A stretch of 64,000 bases of DNA from Streptomyces sp. NBC_00341 (GTDB taxonomy: Bacteria; Actinomycetota; Actinomycetes; Streptomycetales; Streptomycetaceae). The translations under genes and the position numbers were made by a program. How positions within the stretch are numbered: position 1 is the stretch's first letter; every line of letters begins with the position of its first letter. The notes under the pieces were generated by a model. That model ran no database searches. It was not told the DNA's origin and saw only the letters and a program-made list of their open reading frames with translations. The stretch lies in assembly GCF_041435055.1 (NCBI RefSeq), contig NZ_CP108002.1, forward strand, positions 1,364,001 to 1,428,000. The letters run 5' to 3'. Shown here piece after piece: positions 26,127 through 34,288 of the stretch.

Positions 26127-27143
26127 TCAGCGCGGGGTGGAGCTCGACGCGCGTACGACGAGTTCCGGCTGGAGCACCACGCTGCGGTGCTCATGGCGGC
26201 CGTCGTCGTCCGCCTCCTCCAACAGGAGTTCGGCGGCCATCCGGCCCATCACGACGGCGGGCTGGCGGACCGAGGTGAGCGGCACGGCAGCGGCGGCGGC
26301 GAACTCGATGTCGTCGTATCCGACGATGGCGATGTCCTGCGGGACCCGCACCCCGGCCGCGTAGAGGGCCTGCAGCACACCGAGGGCGAGCAGGTCGTTG
26401 GCGCAGAACACGGCGGTGGGGCGCGGCACCAGGCCGAGCAGCCGGGCTCCGGCGTCGCGTCCCGCTGCCACGTCGAGCCGGTCGGAGGGGATCTCGACCA
26501 GGGCCTCGGGCTCCAGCCCGGCCTCGGCCAGGGCGGACAGCGCGCCGGTGCGGCGGTCCCTGATCTGGTGCAGGTCGCCCGGTCCGCTGACGTAGGCCAC
26601 CGAGCGGTGCCCGGCCGAGAGCAGATGCCCGACGGCCAGGGCGCCGCCCCGCACGTCGTCGACGGAGACCGCGCAGGTCCCGGTGCCGGACGCGACCCGG
26701 TCCACCAGGACGTAGGGAATCCGGTGCCGGCTGAAGGACTCGAGGTTGCGGCCCGTCGCGTCGGCCGGTGTGACCAGGACGCCGCAGACCCGCTGCTCCG
26801 CGAAGAGTCCGAGGTATTCGGCCTCTTCCGCGGGGCTCTGGCCGCTGTTGCAGACCATCACGCCGAGGCCCGCCTGCCGGGCGGCGCGCTCGGCCCCTCG
26901 GGCGACGTCGACGAAGAAGGGGTTGCCCATGTCCAGGACGAGGAGGGCCATGATCCGGCTGCGTCCCGCCCTGAGCTGACGGGCGGACTCGCTGCGGACG
27001 TAGCCGAGGTCCTTGATGGCCGCCAGCACCCGCGCCCGCGTCTCGGGGAGTACGGTCTCCGGCCGGTTGATCACATTGGAGACCGTGCCCACGGAGACCC
27101 CGGCCTGCCGGGCCACGTCCTTGATCCCTGCCACACGCGCCAC
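26127..27143 (-). CDS. LacI-family transcriptional regulator
   Basis: The 338-residue protein begins at GTG 27143 with a LacI helix-turn-helix and hinge (GIKDVARQAGVSVGTVSNVI, then RARVLAAIKDLGYVRSESARQLR) and continues with a periplasmic-binding-protein-like sugar domain. Such proteins repress sugar uptake and degradation genes until the sugar binds. The adjacent esterase gene is the likely target; twin palindromes upstream of the LacI gene point to autoregulation. Confidence 0.92.
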   Translation of the reverse strand: MARVAGIKDVARQAGVSVGTVSNVINRPETVLPETRARVLAAIKDLGYVRSESARQLRAGRSRIMALLVLDMGNPFFVDVARGAERAARQAGLGVMVCNSGQSPAEEAEYLGLFAEQRVCGVLVTPADATGRNLESFSRHRIPYVLVDRVASGTGTCAVSVDDVRGGALAVGHLLSAGHRSVAYVSGPGDLHQIRDRRTGALSALAEAGLEPEALVEIPSDRLDVAAGRDAGARLLGLVPRPTAVFCANDLLALGVLQALYAAGVRVPQDIAIVGYDDIEFAAAAAVPLTSVRQPAVVMGRMAAELLLEEADDDGRHEHRSVVLQPELVVRASSSTPR

Positions 27144-27214
27144 TTGTCCTGCCCCACTGGTGCCCTTGGCCGCACTGGTGCAGCGGCGTCACCCCATCGT
27201 ACGGACGGCGTGAG

Positions 27215-27289
27215 TGAATTGATTCAATCCGTTCGGGACGCTAGCCCTGATCCCAGAATACCGTCAAGGATCACGCGTGAATCGATTCA
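27215..27289. promoter_or_regulatory. Paired LacI-type operators upstream of the LacI gene
   Basis: TGAATTGATTCA (27215-27226) and the perfect palindrome TGAATCGATTCA (27278-27289) lie 63 bases apart, six helical turns, within the 207-base region upstream of the LacI gene. Both centre on a CG/TG step as LacI/PurR operators do. The in-phase spacing would allow a loop. Binding is inferred. Confidence 0.75.
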
Positions 27290-27350
27290 GGGGGCGCGGA
27301 ACACCGCGCACCGGGCGCCGCGCACCGAGCGGGGGCGGACGTGACGTGCC

Positions 27351-27812
27351 TCAGATGCCGTGCTTCTTCAGGATCGCCTCGATGTCACTGAAGTCCTCAC
27401 CCGATCCGCTCGCGGCGGACTGCTTCTTCGGCCTCTCCCGCTGCTGCGGCTGGGCCGCCGGGACACCCGCCCCCAGCGACGGCGCCGAGGCGGCCGGCTC
27501 CACCGCGCCGTCCCGCGCGGCACGGGCGGCGGCCTTGCGCTCCTTGCGGGTACCGCCTCCGCGCCGTTCGACCGCGCGGGTCGTGATGAACAGCAGCCAG
27601 GCCACTCCCAGCAGGCCGAAGCCCAGCCAGACGCTCGGCTTGAAGGCGATGTCCGTCACCCACTGGACGACACCGGTCAGCACCAGGCCGATCGGGACCA
27701 GGGAGTAGGCCGCGATCCTGGTCGCCGCGAGGAAGCGCTTCCGGTACGCGGTGACGGCGGCGATGCCCAGGCCCGCCGCGGACGCCGCGGTACAAATGGT
27801 CTCGGCAAGCAT
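27351..27812 (-). CDS. Conserved small membrane protein
   Basis: ATG 27812 follows CTGGAGG and gives 153 residues. Three hydrophobic segments (IAAYSLVPIGLVLTGVVQWV, PSVWLGFGLLGVAWLLFIT and an N-terminal one) precede a basic, disordered tail (KERKAAARAARDG) that ends with SDIEAILKKHGI. The tail pattern is shared by a set of conserved Streptomyces membrane proteins of unknown role. It is divergent from the DsbA-like gene. Confidence 0.8.
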   Translation of the reverse strand: MLAETICTAASAAGLGIAAVTAYRKRFLAATRIAAYSLVPIGLVLTGVVQWVTDIAFKPSVWLGFGLLGVAWLLFITTRAVERRGGGTRKERKAAARAARDGAVEPAASAPSLGAGVPAAQPQQRERPKKQSAASGSGEDFSDIEAILKKHGI

Positions 27813-28016
27813 CGGTGCCTCCAGGCGCAGGGGAAACGTCCCTTCCATCCTGCACCTGTCCATGGGCCCGGGGCCACGTCCGGAGCCCACCTCAGGGACA
27901 TATCAGGGCCGGGATCCTCCGCAGGTGCCGTGCGCACGGACAACCGGGGCCTTACCCGCCGATGCCGGTGCCGGTGCCGGTCCGGACTCTCCCCCGCACC
28001 CTGGGAGACTGGTCCC

Positions 28017-28532
28017 ATGAGTGATTCCACCCCCGCTGCGCCGGTCGTCCTCGACATCTGGTGCGAGCTCCAGTGCCCCGACTGCCACCACGCCCTCACC
28101 GATGTGCACGCCCTGCGGGCCCGGTACGGCGACCGGATCGAGGTGCGGCTGCGGCACTTCCCGCTGGAGAAGCACAAGCACGCCTACGCCGCCGCACAGG
28201 CCGCGGAGGAGGCCGCGGCGCAGGGCAAGGACTGGCCGTACATCGAGGCGGTCCTCGCCCGCACCGCAGAGCTCGGCCGGACCGGCGAGCCGCTGCTGAT
28301 CGAGGTGGCGGAGGAACTCGGTCTGGACGCGGAGGAGTTCGACACCGCCCTGATCGACGGCCGGCACCTGCTGATCGTCGACGCCGACCAGGCGGAGGGC
28401 AAGGCGATCGGGGTCACCGGCACCCCGACCTATGTGATCGGCGGAGAGCGGCTGGACGGCGGCAAGAGCCAGGAGGGTCTGCGCGAGCGGATCGAGGAGA
28501 TCGCCGACCGGCTGCTCGCCGGACAGGGCTGA
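28017..28532 (+). CDS. DsbA/FrnE-like thioredoxin-fold oxidoreductase
   Basis: The 171-residue protein has the thioredoxin-fold active site CPDC (LQCPDCHHAL, residues 21-24) and the cis-Pro TGTPTYVIGG near residue 140. Between them lies the helical insert of the DsbA family. There is no signal peptide, so it works in the cytoplasm, as FrnE-type proteins do. ATG 28017 follows GGGAG. A 30-base tandem repeat follows the stop codon. Confidence 0.85.
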   Translation: MSDSTPAAPVVLDIWCELQCPDCHHALTDVHALRARYGDRIEVRLRHFPLEKHKHAYAAAQAAEEAAAQGKDWPYIEAVLARTAELGRTGEPLLIEVAEELGLDAEEFDTALIDGRHLLIVDADQAEGKAIGVTGTPTYVIGGERLDGGKSQEGLRERIEEIADRLLAGQG

Positions 28533-28560
28533 GCCCCCGCGGGCCGCAGGACCCGGCAGA

Positions 28561-28620
28561 AGCCGCCGGGACCCGCAGGAGCCCGGCAGAAGCCGCCGGG
28601 ACCCGCAGGAGCCCGGCAGA
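28561..28620. repeat. 30-base tandem repeat, two exact copies plus partial edges
   Basis: The unit starting AGCCGCCGGGACCCGCAGGA occurs exactly at 28561-28590 and 28591-28620, with degenerate partial copies at 28543-28560 and from 28621. Each unit can form a short hairpin (CCCGGC with GCCGGG). It fills the gap between the convergent DsbA-like and GNAT genes and probably acts as a terminator block that has expanded by slippage. Confidence 0.85.
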
Positions 28621-28642
28621 AGCCGCAGGTCCCGGCGGGCGG

Positions 28643-29479
28643 CTACAGCTGCTTGGCCAGGTTGTACTGGGTCGGCCCGTAGCCCAGCGACTCGTACAGC
28701 CGGACCGCCGGGACGTTGGCCGTGACCACGTGCAGGCCCAGTCGCCCGTGCCCCGCCGCCAGTGCGATCCGCTCCGCCTGGAGCATCAGCGCCCGCCCGT
28801 ACCCCCTGCCCCGGAATTCCTCGTGCACCTCCACGTCGAACACGTAGCCGACGAGCACTCCGGGGTGCATCTCGAACCGGGCCACCCAGACGTACCCCAC
28901 GGTCCCGCCCTGGTGGATCAGGAGGTGCAGCTGGGCGCCCTCGGTCTCCAGACCGTCCGGAAGATGCCCGGCGTGGGAGGCGCGGGCGACACGCAGCGCG
29001 ACCTCCTCCGGCATTCCCCGGGTGACCAGGCTTTCCGCGTAGCCCGCGACGGCCCCTTCCTCCCACCGGGCGAACTCGCCGGGCGTCATCGGGCGTGCGG
29101 TCAGCCCGTCCGGCAGGGCCGGAGGAACCGTCGGCAGCGACTTGATCATGTTCCTGCTGCGCTCGGTGTACCCGAGTGCGGCGGTCAGCCGCTGCGCCGC
29201 GACGGCTCCGGCGTCGACCGACGTACGCACCTGGGTGCAGCCCCAGCCGCGCAGTACCTCTTCGGCCGCCAGCGCGGCGATGGTCCCGCGACCGCGCCTG
29301 CGGACGGGTTCGTCGATCCGCAGGGAGCGCAGGACGCCCGCCCCGCCGGCCGACCGCGGCTCGACGGCGATCTCGACGGCACCGACGGGGCGCCCGTTGT
29401 CGCACACGTCGTACGCGCGGTCCTGCGCGCCGTCGGCGCCTTGCTGTATCGGCCCGGAGGGCCGGAGTGTCGTGGTCAT
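28643..29479 (-). CDS. Tandem GNAT acetyltransferase
   Basis: ATG 29479 (MTTTLRPSG) gives 278 residues, enough for two GNAT domains. The second is the better one: VFDVEVHEEFRGRGYGRALM (acetyl-CoA loop) and ANVPAVRLYESLGYG. The first half (EPVRRRGRGTIAALA, AALGYTERSRNM) is a degenerate GNAT domain. Substrate is unknown. It sits downstream of the pab genes, separated by a strong terminator. Confidence 0.82.
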   Translation of the reverse strand: MTTTLRPSGPIQQGADGAQDRAYDVCDNGRPVGAVEIAVEPRSAGGAGVLRSLRIDEPVRRRGRGTIAALAAEEVLRGWGCTQVRTSVDAGAVAAQRLTAALGYTERSRNMIKSLPTVPPALPDGLTARPMTPGEFARWEEGAVAGYAESLVTRGMPEEVALRVARASHAGHLPDGLETEGAQLHLLIHQGGTVGYVWVARFEMHPGVLVGYVFDVEVHEEFRGRGYGRALMLQAERIALAAGHGRLGLHVVTANVPAVRLYESLGYGPTQYNLAKQL

Positions 29480-29540
29480 CAGGGGATTTCTATCCCCCGC
29501 AGACGATGCCGTCATCCGCTTTTACGGGCATCCCGGATAT

Positions 29541-29588
29541 TTTCACGGCTGCTTTCACGGCTCCCCGGCCGTGGAAGCAGCCGTGAAA
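29541..29588 (-). terminator. Strong hairpin after pabC
   Basis: A 21-base arm at 29541-29561 (starting TTTCACGGCTGCTTTCACGG) pairs with 29568-29588 with a single G-T pair; the loop is TCCCCG. It lies 19 bases beyond the pabC stop, so it terminates pabB-pabC transcription before the GNAT gene. Confidence 0.85.
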
Positions 29589-29606
29589 CACGCCGGCACG
29601 CACCGG

Positions 29607-30428
29607 CTACGGGTCCAGGTCGTCGCCGGCCCGCTCGCCGAAGACGCTCATGGCCTTGGCGGTCACCGGGCCGGGGCCGGCGGGCAGTTCCCTGCCGTCG
29701 ACCCGGTGGACCGCCTGGATGTCGCGGAGTGTGGAGGTGAGGAAGATCTCCTCGGCCCGCTCCAGTACGTCGAAGGGCAGTTCGGTCTCCTGCGCCCCCG
29801 TCCACTCCACCGCCAGGGCCCGGGTGATCCCGGCCAGGCAGCCCGAGGCGACCGGCGGGGTGTGCAACTGCCCGTCGAGCACGACGAAGACGTTGGACCC
29901 GGTGCCCTCGCAGAGCTGCCCGACGGTGTTGGCGAAGAGCGCCTCTGTGGCGCCACTCTCGTGGGCGCGGGCGAGCGCGACGACGTTCTCGGCGTACGAG
30001 GTGGTCTTGAGCCCGGTGAGCGCGCCGCGTTCGTTGCGCGTCCAGGGGACGGTGATGACCGCCGTGGTGTCCGGTCGGCGCTTCACCTCCCCGAGCGCGA
30101 CGACCAGACCGGGTCCGGCGGTGCCCCGGTCGGAGCCGAGCGGCGAGATGCCTCCGGTGTACGTGATCCGGAGCCGGCCGAGGACGGCGGGGTTGGCGTC
30201 GATGACGGCGGCGCAGGCCCGGCGCACCTCGTCCAGGTCGGGCGCCGGCAGGCCGAGGCCGCGGGCGGAGCGGGCCAGCCGGTCGAGGTGCCGGGTGAGC
30301 GCGAAGGGCCTGGCGCCGGTCGTCCTGACCGTCTCGAAGACGCCGTCGCCCACGGTGAGCCCGTGGTCGAGCACGGACACCCGTGCGTCATCGGCGTCGC
30401 GCAGTTCGCCGTTGACCCAGATCCTCAT
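29607..30428 (-). CDS. pabC: 4-amino-4-deoxychorismate lyase
   Basis: The 273-residue fold type IV PLP enzyme turns aminodeoxychorismate into p-aminobenzoate and pyruvate. Typical motifs are FETVRTTGARPFALTRHLDRL near the N-terminus and the PLP lysine in LKTTSYAENVVALARAH (about residue 140). Its start ATG at 30428 overlaps the pabB stop by 4 bases (ATGA). With pabB it supplies p-aminobenzoate for folate, or for a secondary metabolite. Fold-IV aminotransferases of amino acids look alike, so the assignment leans on the pabB neighbour. Confidence 0.9.
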   Translation of the reverse strand: MRIWVNGELRDADDARVSVLDHGLTVGDGVFETVRTTGARPFALTRHLDRLARSARGLGLPAPDLDEVRRACAAVIDANPAVLGRLRITYTGGISPLGSDRGTAGPGLVVALGEVKRRPDTTAVITVPWTRNERGALTGLKTTSYAENVVALARAHESGATEALFANTVGQLCEGTGSNVFVVLDGQLHTPPVASGCLAGITRALAVEWTGAQETELPFDVLERAEEIFLTSTLRDIQAVHRVDGRELPAGPGPVTAKAMSVFGERAGDDLDP

Positions 30429-31480
30429 GGTGCGGTCCTTCCGGTTGCTTCGTATGCGCCCGACGCTACCGCGAGCAGCCTGGACGCCTTGAGTTCGGTC
30501 TCGTCCCATTCCCGTTCCGGATCCGATCCCCAGGTGATGCCGGCGCCGGTGCCGAAGCGCAGGACGGGGGCGGCCCCGGTGCGGTCGGTCCAGAAGGTGC
30601 GGATGCCCACGGCGAGCGACGCGGTGGCGCGGTCGGCGTCCACCCAGCCGATGCCGCCGCAGTACGGGCCGCGCGGGGCGGTCTCCAGTTCGCCGATGAT
30701 CCTCAGCGCACTGGTCTTGGGGGCGCCGGTGACCGAACCGGGCGGGAAGGCCGCGGCGAGGATCTCCGGCCAGCCGGTCCCCTCCGCCAGCAGCCCGCGC
30801 ACCGTGGAGACCAGGTGGACGAGTCCCGGGTGCTCCTCGACCGCGCACAGATCGGGAACGGTGACCGATCCGGTGGCGCAGACCCGGCCGAGGTCGTTGC
30901 GGACCAGGTCGACGATCATCACGTTCTCCGCGTGGTCCTTCTCCAGCAGATCGTCCTCCGTGCGGCCGGTGCCCTTGATCGGTCCGGACTCCACGGTGCG
31001 GCCGTCCCTGCGGAGGAACAGTTCGGGGGAGGCGGTCGCGATCTCCACGCCGTGCGCGGGCAGCCGGATCGTTCCCGCGTACGGGGCGGGGTTGCCGCGC
31101 GCCAGCAGCGCGGTGAGGGCGTCCACGTCGGCTGCGGACGGGTCGGGCAGCCGGGCCGTCATCACCCGGCAGAGGTTGGCCTGGTAGACCTCCCCCTGCG
31201 CGATGTACGCCCGGATCCGGCGCACGGCGGCGATGTACGCGGCGCGGTCCAGCGACGAGTTCCAGTCACCGGCGGCGGGACCGCGCCAGCCGCCCGGTAC
31301 CGGGGCGGGCACGGCGGCGGTGCGTACGGTGGCGAAGCGGGCGCAGGTGAGCCGGCCCTCGAAATCGGCGGAGACGGCCCAGAAGCCGGACGAGTCGAGG
31401 GCTGCTGGGTCGCTGGTCACATCGCGCAGATCGGAGGCGACGAGGCCGCCGAAGCGGGCCATTGGGGCAAGGTCGTGCAC
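30425..31480 (-). CDS. pabB: Chorismate-binding aminodeoxychorismate synthase component I
   Basis: The 351-residue protein covers the catalytic half of the TrpE/PabB family: the conserved SGPIKGTGRT with the lysine, and PPGSVTGAPK followed by RIIGELE, plus a C-terminal WDETELKASRLL. The N-terminal tryptophan-binding lobe is short, which fits PabB better than TrpE. It aminates chorismate with ammonia from a separate glutaminase, not found in this window. The GTG at 31480 is used; ATG 31462 is possible. Confidence 0.85.
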   Translation of the reverse strand: MHDLAPMARFGGLVASDLRDVTSDPAALDSSGFWAVSADFEGRLTCARFATVRTAAVPAPVPGGWRGPAAGDWNSSLDRAAYIAAVRRIRAYIAQGEVYQANLCRVMTARLPDPSAADVDALTALLARGNPAPYAGTIRLPAHGVEIATASPELFLRRDGRTVESGPIKGTGRTEDDLLEKDHAENVMIVDLVRNDLGRVCATGSVTVPDLCAVEEHPGLVHLVSTVRGLLAEGTGWPEILAAAFPPGSVTGAPKTSALRIIGELETAPRGPYCGGIGWVDADRATASLAVGIRTFWTDRTGAAPVLRFGTGAGITWGSDPEREWDETELKASRLLAVASGAYEATGRTAP

Positions 31481-31555
31481 GTCGGTGAGTCTAGGACGGC
31501 CCGCGGTGACCTGCGCCGGGGCGAGTGCACCTCAGCACGCTGCACAAACGCGTTT

Positions 31556-31583
31556 TTGTGCTGGCCCCGGAATCCGCTAGAGT
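31556..31583 (+). promoter_or_regulatory. Promoter of the tRNA operon
   Basis: TTGTGC (31556-31561) and TAGAGT (31578-31583) with a 16-base spacer fit a housekeeping sigma-factor promoter and place transcription start about 35 bases before tRNA-Gly. The -35 box lies in a GCACAAA/TTTGTGC dyad. Confidence 0.7.
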
Positions 31584-31625
31584 TCATCACGTCGCCGGGA
31601 CGCGCAAGTGGACCGGAACCGACAA

Positions 31626-31698
31626 GCGGACGTAGCTCAGTTGGTAGAGCGCAACCTTGCCAAGGTTGAGGTCGCCAGTTCGAACCTGGTCGTCCGCT
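31626..31698 (+). tRNA. tRNA-Gly (GCC)
   Basis: 73 bases. Acceptor GCGGACG/CGTCCGC, anticodon arm CAACC-TTGCCAA-GGTTG (anticodon GCC), T arm CCAGTTCGAACCTGG. First gene of the tRNA operon. No CCA encoded. Confidence 0.96.
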
Positions 31699-31735
31699 CG
31701 CAGAAGGTGGGGGATCTTCCCGACCCCCCATCCCT

Positions 31736-31806
31736 GGTGGAGTGGCCGAGAGGCGAGGCAACGGCCTGCAAAGCCGTCTACACGGGTTCAAATCCCGTCT
31801 CCACCT
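31736..31806 (+). tRNA. tRNA-Cys (GCA)
   Basis: 71 bases. Acceptor GGTGGAG/CTCCACC, anticodon arm ACGGC-CTGCAAA-GCCGT (anticodon GCA), T arm CGGGTTCAAATCCCG. Unlike the other tRNAs here it is followed by an encoded CCA (31807-31809). Confidence 0.96.
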
Positions 31807-31810
31807 CCAA

Positions 31811-31882
31811 GGACGATTAGCTCAGCGGGAGAGCACTTCCCTGACACGGAAGGGGTCACTGGTTCAATCCCAGTATCGTCCA
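31811..31882 (+). tRNA. tRNA-Val (GAC), copy 1, divergent acceptor stem
   Basis: 72 bases. Acceptor GGACGAT/ATCGTCC; anticodon loop CTGACAC (GAC). The body is nearly the same as the two following copies but the acceptor stem is different and compensated on both sides, and one D/anticodon pair is changed (GCACTTCC). Confidence 0.96.
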
Positions 31883-31901
31883 CCGGTCCGCATGGACCCC
31901 C

Positions 31902-31973
31902 GCGCGATTAGCTCAGCGGGAGAGCGCTTCCCTGACACGGAAGAGGTCACTGGTTCAATCCCAGTATCGCGCA
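31902..31973 (+). tRNA. tRNA-Val (GAC), copy 2
   Basis: 72 bases. Acceptor GCGCGAT/ATCGCGC, anticodon loop CTGACAC (GAC). Identical to copy 3. Confidence 0.96.
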
Positions 31974-31996
31974 CGCAGTACACGCAGGGTCACCCT

Positions 31997-32068
31997 GCGC
32001 GATTAGCTCAGCGGGAGAGCGCTTCCCTGACACGGAAGAGGTCACTGGTTCAATCCCAGTATCGCGCA
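31997..32068 (+). tRNA. tRNA-Val (GAC), copy 3
   Basis: 72 bases, identical to copy 2. Copies 2 and 3 with the short spacer form a tandem duplication of about 95 bases. Confidence 0.96.
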
Positions 32069-32074
32069 CAGCCC

Positions 32075-32106
32075 GAAGCCCCGGTCGTCTCGACGACCGG
32101 GGCTTC
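32075..32106. terminator. Terminator of the tRNA operon
   Basis: A perfect 14-base stem (GAAGCCCCGGTCGT at 32075-32088 with 32093-32106) capped by CTCG, 7 bases after the last tRNA. Confidence 0.9.
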
Positions 32107-32123
32107 GTCGTTGCCGTACGGGG

Positions 32124-32166
32124 CCGCGCCGTGGCCCGGACGGATGCCGTACGGGCCACGGCGCGG
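32124..32166. terminator. Terminator of the zinc-ribbon gene
   Basis: CCGCGCCGTGGCCCG (32124-32138) pairs perfectly with CGGGCCACGGCGCGG (32152-32166), 12 bases beyond the stop codon of the gene at 32178. Confidence 0.8.
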
Positions 32167-32177
32167 GGTGAGCCGGG

Positions 32178-32471
32178 TCAGGACGAGAAGAGCATCCGGC
32201 CGAAGCTCTTCTGCCGGTAGTGGCCGTGGTGACCGCCGCCGTGGTGCTGCTGGTGCTGCGGGGCGCCCCAGGCGGGTGCGGGGGCGGCCGGGTAGGCCTG
32301 CGGTGCGGACGGCGGGGGCGGAGCCTGCTGCGTCCACTGCGCTTCCATGCGGGTCAGGGACTCCAGCTCGCCGTAGTCCAGGAATATCCCCCGGCAGCCG
32401 CTGCACTGCTCGATCTGAATACCGTTGCGGTTGTACGTGTGCATCGGTGCGTGGCACTTGGGACACTGCAT
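32178..32471 (-). CDS. TFIIB-type zinc-ribbon protein
   Basis: I start at ATG 32471; a GTG four codons earlier would sit directly on the GAGGAG site and so cannot be the start. The 97-residue protein is MQCPKCHAPMHTYNRNGIQIEQCSGCRGIFLDYGELESLTRM: two C-X2-C knuckles of the zf-TFIIB family. A Pro/Ala/Gln- and His-rich tail follows (HHGGGHHGHYRQ). Function unknown; members are probable nucleic-acid- or metal-binding proteins. Confidence 0.88.
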   Translation of the reverse strand: MQCPKCHAPMHTYNRNGIQIEQCSGCRGIFLDYGELESLTRMEAQWTQQAPPPPSAPQAYPAAPAPAWGAPQHQQHHGGGHHGHYRQKSFGRMLFSS

Positions 32472-32539
32472 GTTCGGGCTCACTCCTCGCCGTCGGTCAG
32501 CCGTCGCCGGAATCCGTGCCCGCCGACGGTCGGTTCACC

Positions 32540-33619
32540 CTACGACGCGTTTCCGGTGGCCAACTCGGGTGGGAGAGTAGCAATTCGGGCACAGCTCCCG
32601 ATCATCATCTGTTCCACCTCATCCGGATCCCGGCCCTCCGCCGCGGACTTGGCGAGGGCCAGTGCCGCGGTCTGTACGGTCAGGGCGCGGGCGGCGACGT
32701 CCAACTCCGGCCAGGGGTCGCCGTCTGCGGGCAGCGCGGGCCCGCCGGCGGCCCGGTAGGCGCCCAGGAAACGGAACCAGACCTCTGGCGGCAGCAGCCC
32801 GGCCGCGTACCAGGCGGCGGGCCTGGCCAGGTCCCAGGTGGCGTCACCGATGCCCGCGTCGTCGACGTCGATCAGCAGCCAGCGGCCGCGCGGAGCGGGA
32901 TGCCGGACGAGCTGGCCCAGGTGCAGATCTCCGTGGCAGAGGAAGCGGGCGCGGTCCGCGGGGGCGGGGGTCTCGTCTCGCGCCCAGCCGGGCAGCCGCT
33001 GCCAGGCCGCGAGCACCGGCACGGTGGACGGGTCACCGGGACGCGCCGCCCGCATCCGGTCCACGGCCAGCGCCGCCTTCGCGGGCCCCCGCATGACCGG
33101 GAGCGCGGGAGCCGGGAGACCCGGAACCGGGAGCGCGGGAGCCGGAAGTGCGGGAGGTACCGGAAGCCCCGGAGCCGGATACGCGGAACGGTGGAGGCGG
33201 GCCAGGAGCGCGGCGGCCTCCTCCCACGGCGCCGCGTCCGGGTCACCCGGGTCCACGGGCTCCCCGTAGGGCCACAGGGTGACCGGACGGCCGTGGAGCT
33301 CGGTGAGGTACGACGACGGCCGGGCGGGACGCTCCGCGGCCGTCACGGGGGCTGTCGGCGGCTGTGCGGGCACGGGGAGGGGCGCGAGCAGGACGTCCGC
33401 CAGGGCGGGGCGGGCCGACAGCCAAAGGCGCGCCGCCAGGGCGGCGGTGTCCGTTCCGGGAGCATGGGCCTTGGCGACGACCGCACCACTGCGGACCACG
33501 GTGCCGTCCGCCCGGTCCGCGAGCACGACGGGCGGCGGGCAGTCGCAGCCGGCCGGGGCGGGGGTGTGGGCCGCGTCGTGGGCGAGGGCGCCCAGCGCGC
33601 GTATGACTGCGGTGGTCAC
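32540..33619 (-). CDS. Aminoglycoside-phosphotransferase-family kinase
   Basis: The 359-residue protein has the APH catalytic sequence FLCHGDLHLGQLVRHP and the metal-binding LIDVDDAGIGDATWDLA. N-terminal residues 35-50 carry the nucleotide-binding strand GAVVAKAHAPG. Around residues 146-175 there is a low-complexity insert of Pro-Ala-Leu repeats (PALPAPALPVPGLPAPALPV) not seen in other APH proteins. The family includes antibiotic kinases, but most Streptomyces members act on small metabolites; no target can be assigned. Confidence 0.85.
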   Translation of the reverse strand: MTTAVIRALGALAHDAAHTPAPAGCDCPPPVVLADRADGTVVRSGAVVAKAHAPGTDTAALAARLWLSARPALADVLLAPLPVPAQPPTAPVTAAERPARPSSYLTELHGRPVTLWPYGEPVDPGDPDAAPWEEAAALLARLHRSAYPAPGLPVPPALPAPALPVPGLPAPALPVMRGPAKAALAVDRMRAARPGDPSTVPVLAAWQRLPGWARDETPAPADRARFLCHGDLHLGQLVRHPAPRGRWLLIDVDDAGIGDATWDLARPAAWYAAGLLPPEVWFRFLGAYRAAGGPALPADGDPWPELDVAARALTVQTAALALAKSAAEGRDPDEVEQMMIGSCARIATLPPELATGNAS

Positions 33620-33799
33620 GGTCTCCCCCGGTGGCGCAGGATCTGCGGGTCCGGCCGGCGCCGCACCCGCCGAGGAGCGTACGCGGGCCGCCCTGACCGG
33701 TCACGTCCCGGGCTCCGCCCCATGTGAGGAGCCCGGTGGCTCGAAGACCGCGGCCCCTGCTCGACGACCGCGGCCCCTGAAGGGCCCCGGACAGCGCGA

Positions 33800-33829
33800 T
33801 GTCCGGTCAGCTCCCCAGCTGACCGGACA
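33800..33829. terminator. Hairpin in the 298-base gap after the APH gene
   Basis: TGTCCGGTCAGCT (33800-33812) pairs perfectly with AGCTGACCGGACA (33817-33829), loop CCCC. It lies 89 bases past the end of the small membrane gene (33918) and probably terminates it. Nothing else in the 33620-33917 gap is recognised. Confidence 0.8.
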
Positions 33830-33917
33830 AACGCTGCCGTCCGCCGCACCCCCGTCCCCACGGGGTTGTTGGCCGGATGTCCCGGTCCGAACCGCTCTTC
33901 CGGACCCGGGGCGCCGC

Positions 33918-34127
33918 TCAGCGCCCCAGCATCACGCCCACGGACGACGCCTGTGTGACCACCGCGTCCCAGCCGCCGAAGACGACTACGAGCAGGGCCG
34001 CCAGAGGAAGAACCATGGCTGTCGCCACCAGCGGGTGGCGCTTGCCGGACGACGGACGGCTGCCGAACGAGGCGTACGCCTTGCGTCCCTGCGTGCGGAT
34101 CATGGTCCGCGCTGCCGTGTCCGCCAT
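33918..34127 (-). CDS. Small membrane protein
   Basis: ATG 34127 follows AGGAGAGG and gives 69 residues: a basic head (MADTAARTMIRTQGRKAYAS ... SSGKRHPL) and one helix (VATAMVLPLAALLVVVFGGW). No family is recognised. The strong ribosome-binding site supports it as real. Confidence 0.72.
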   Translation of the reverse strand: MADTAARTMIRTQGRKAYASFGSRPSSGKRHPLVATAMVLPLAALLVVVFGGWDAVVTQASSVGVMLGR

Positions 34128-34288
34128 GGTTCCTCTCCTGACCTGATGTGGAGCGGCGGGCGTGTGGCCTCGGGGGACGAGTGCGACGCCCGCCGCACAA
34201 CTTCAACATTAGGGATTCGGCCGACGGGCGGCGTCATGCCCGCGTACCGAATGCCGGGCCTCCCGGAGGATGAGCCGGCGGTGGTCGG

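Noticed and set aside
28543..28640. CRISPR array
   Set aside because: The 30-base units are head to tail without spacers, and there are no cas genes in the window.
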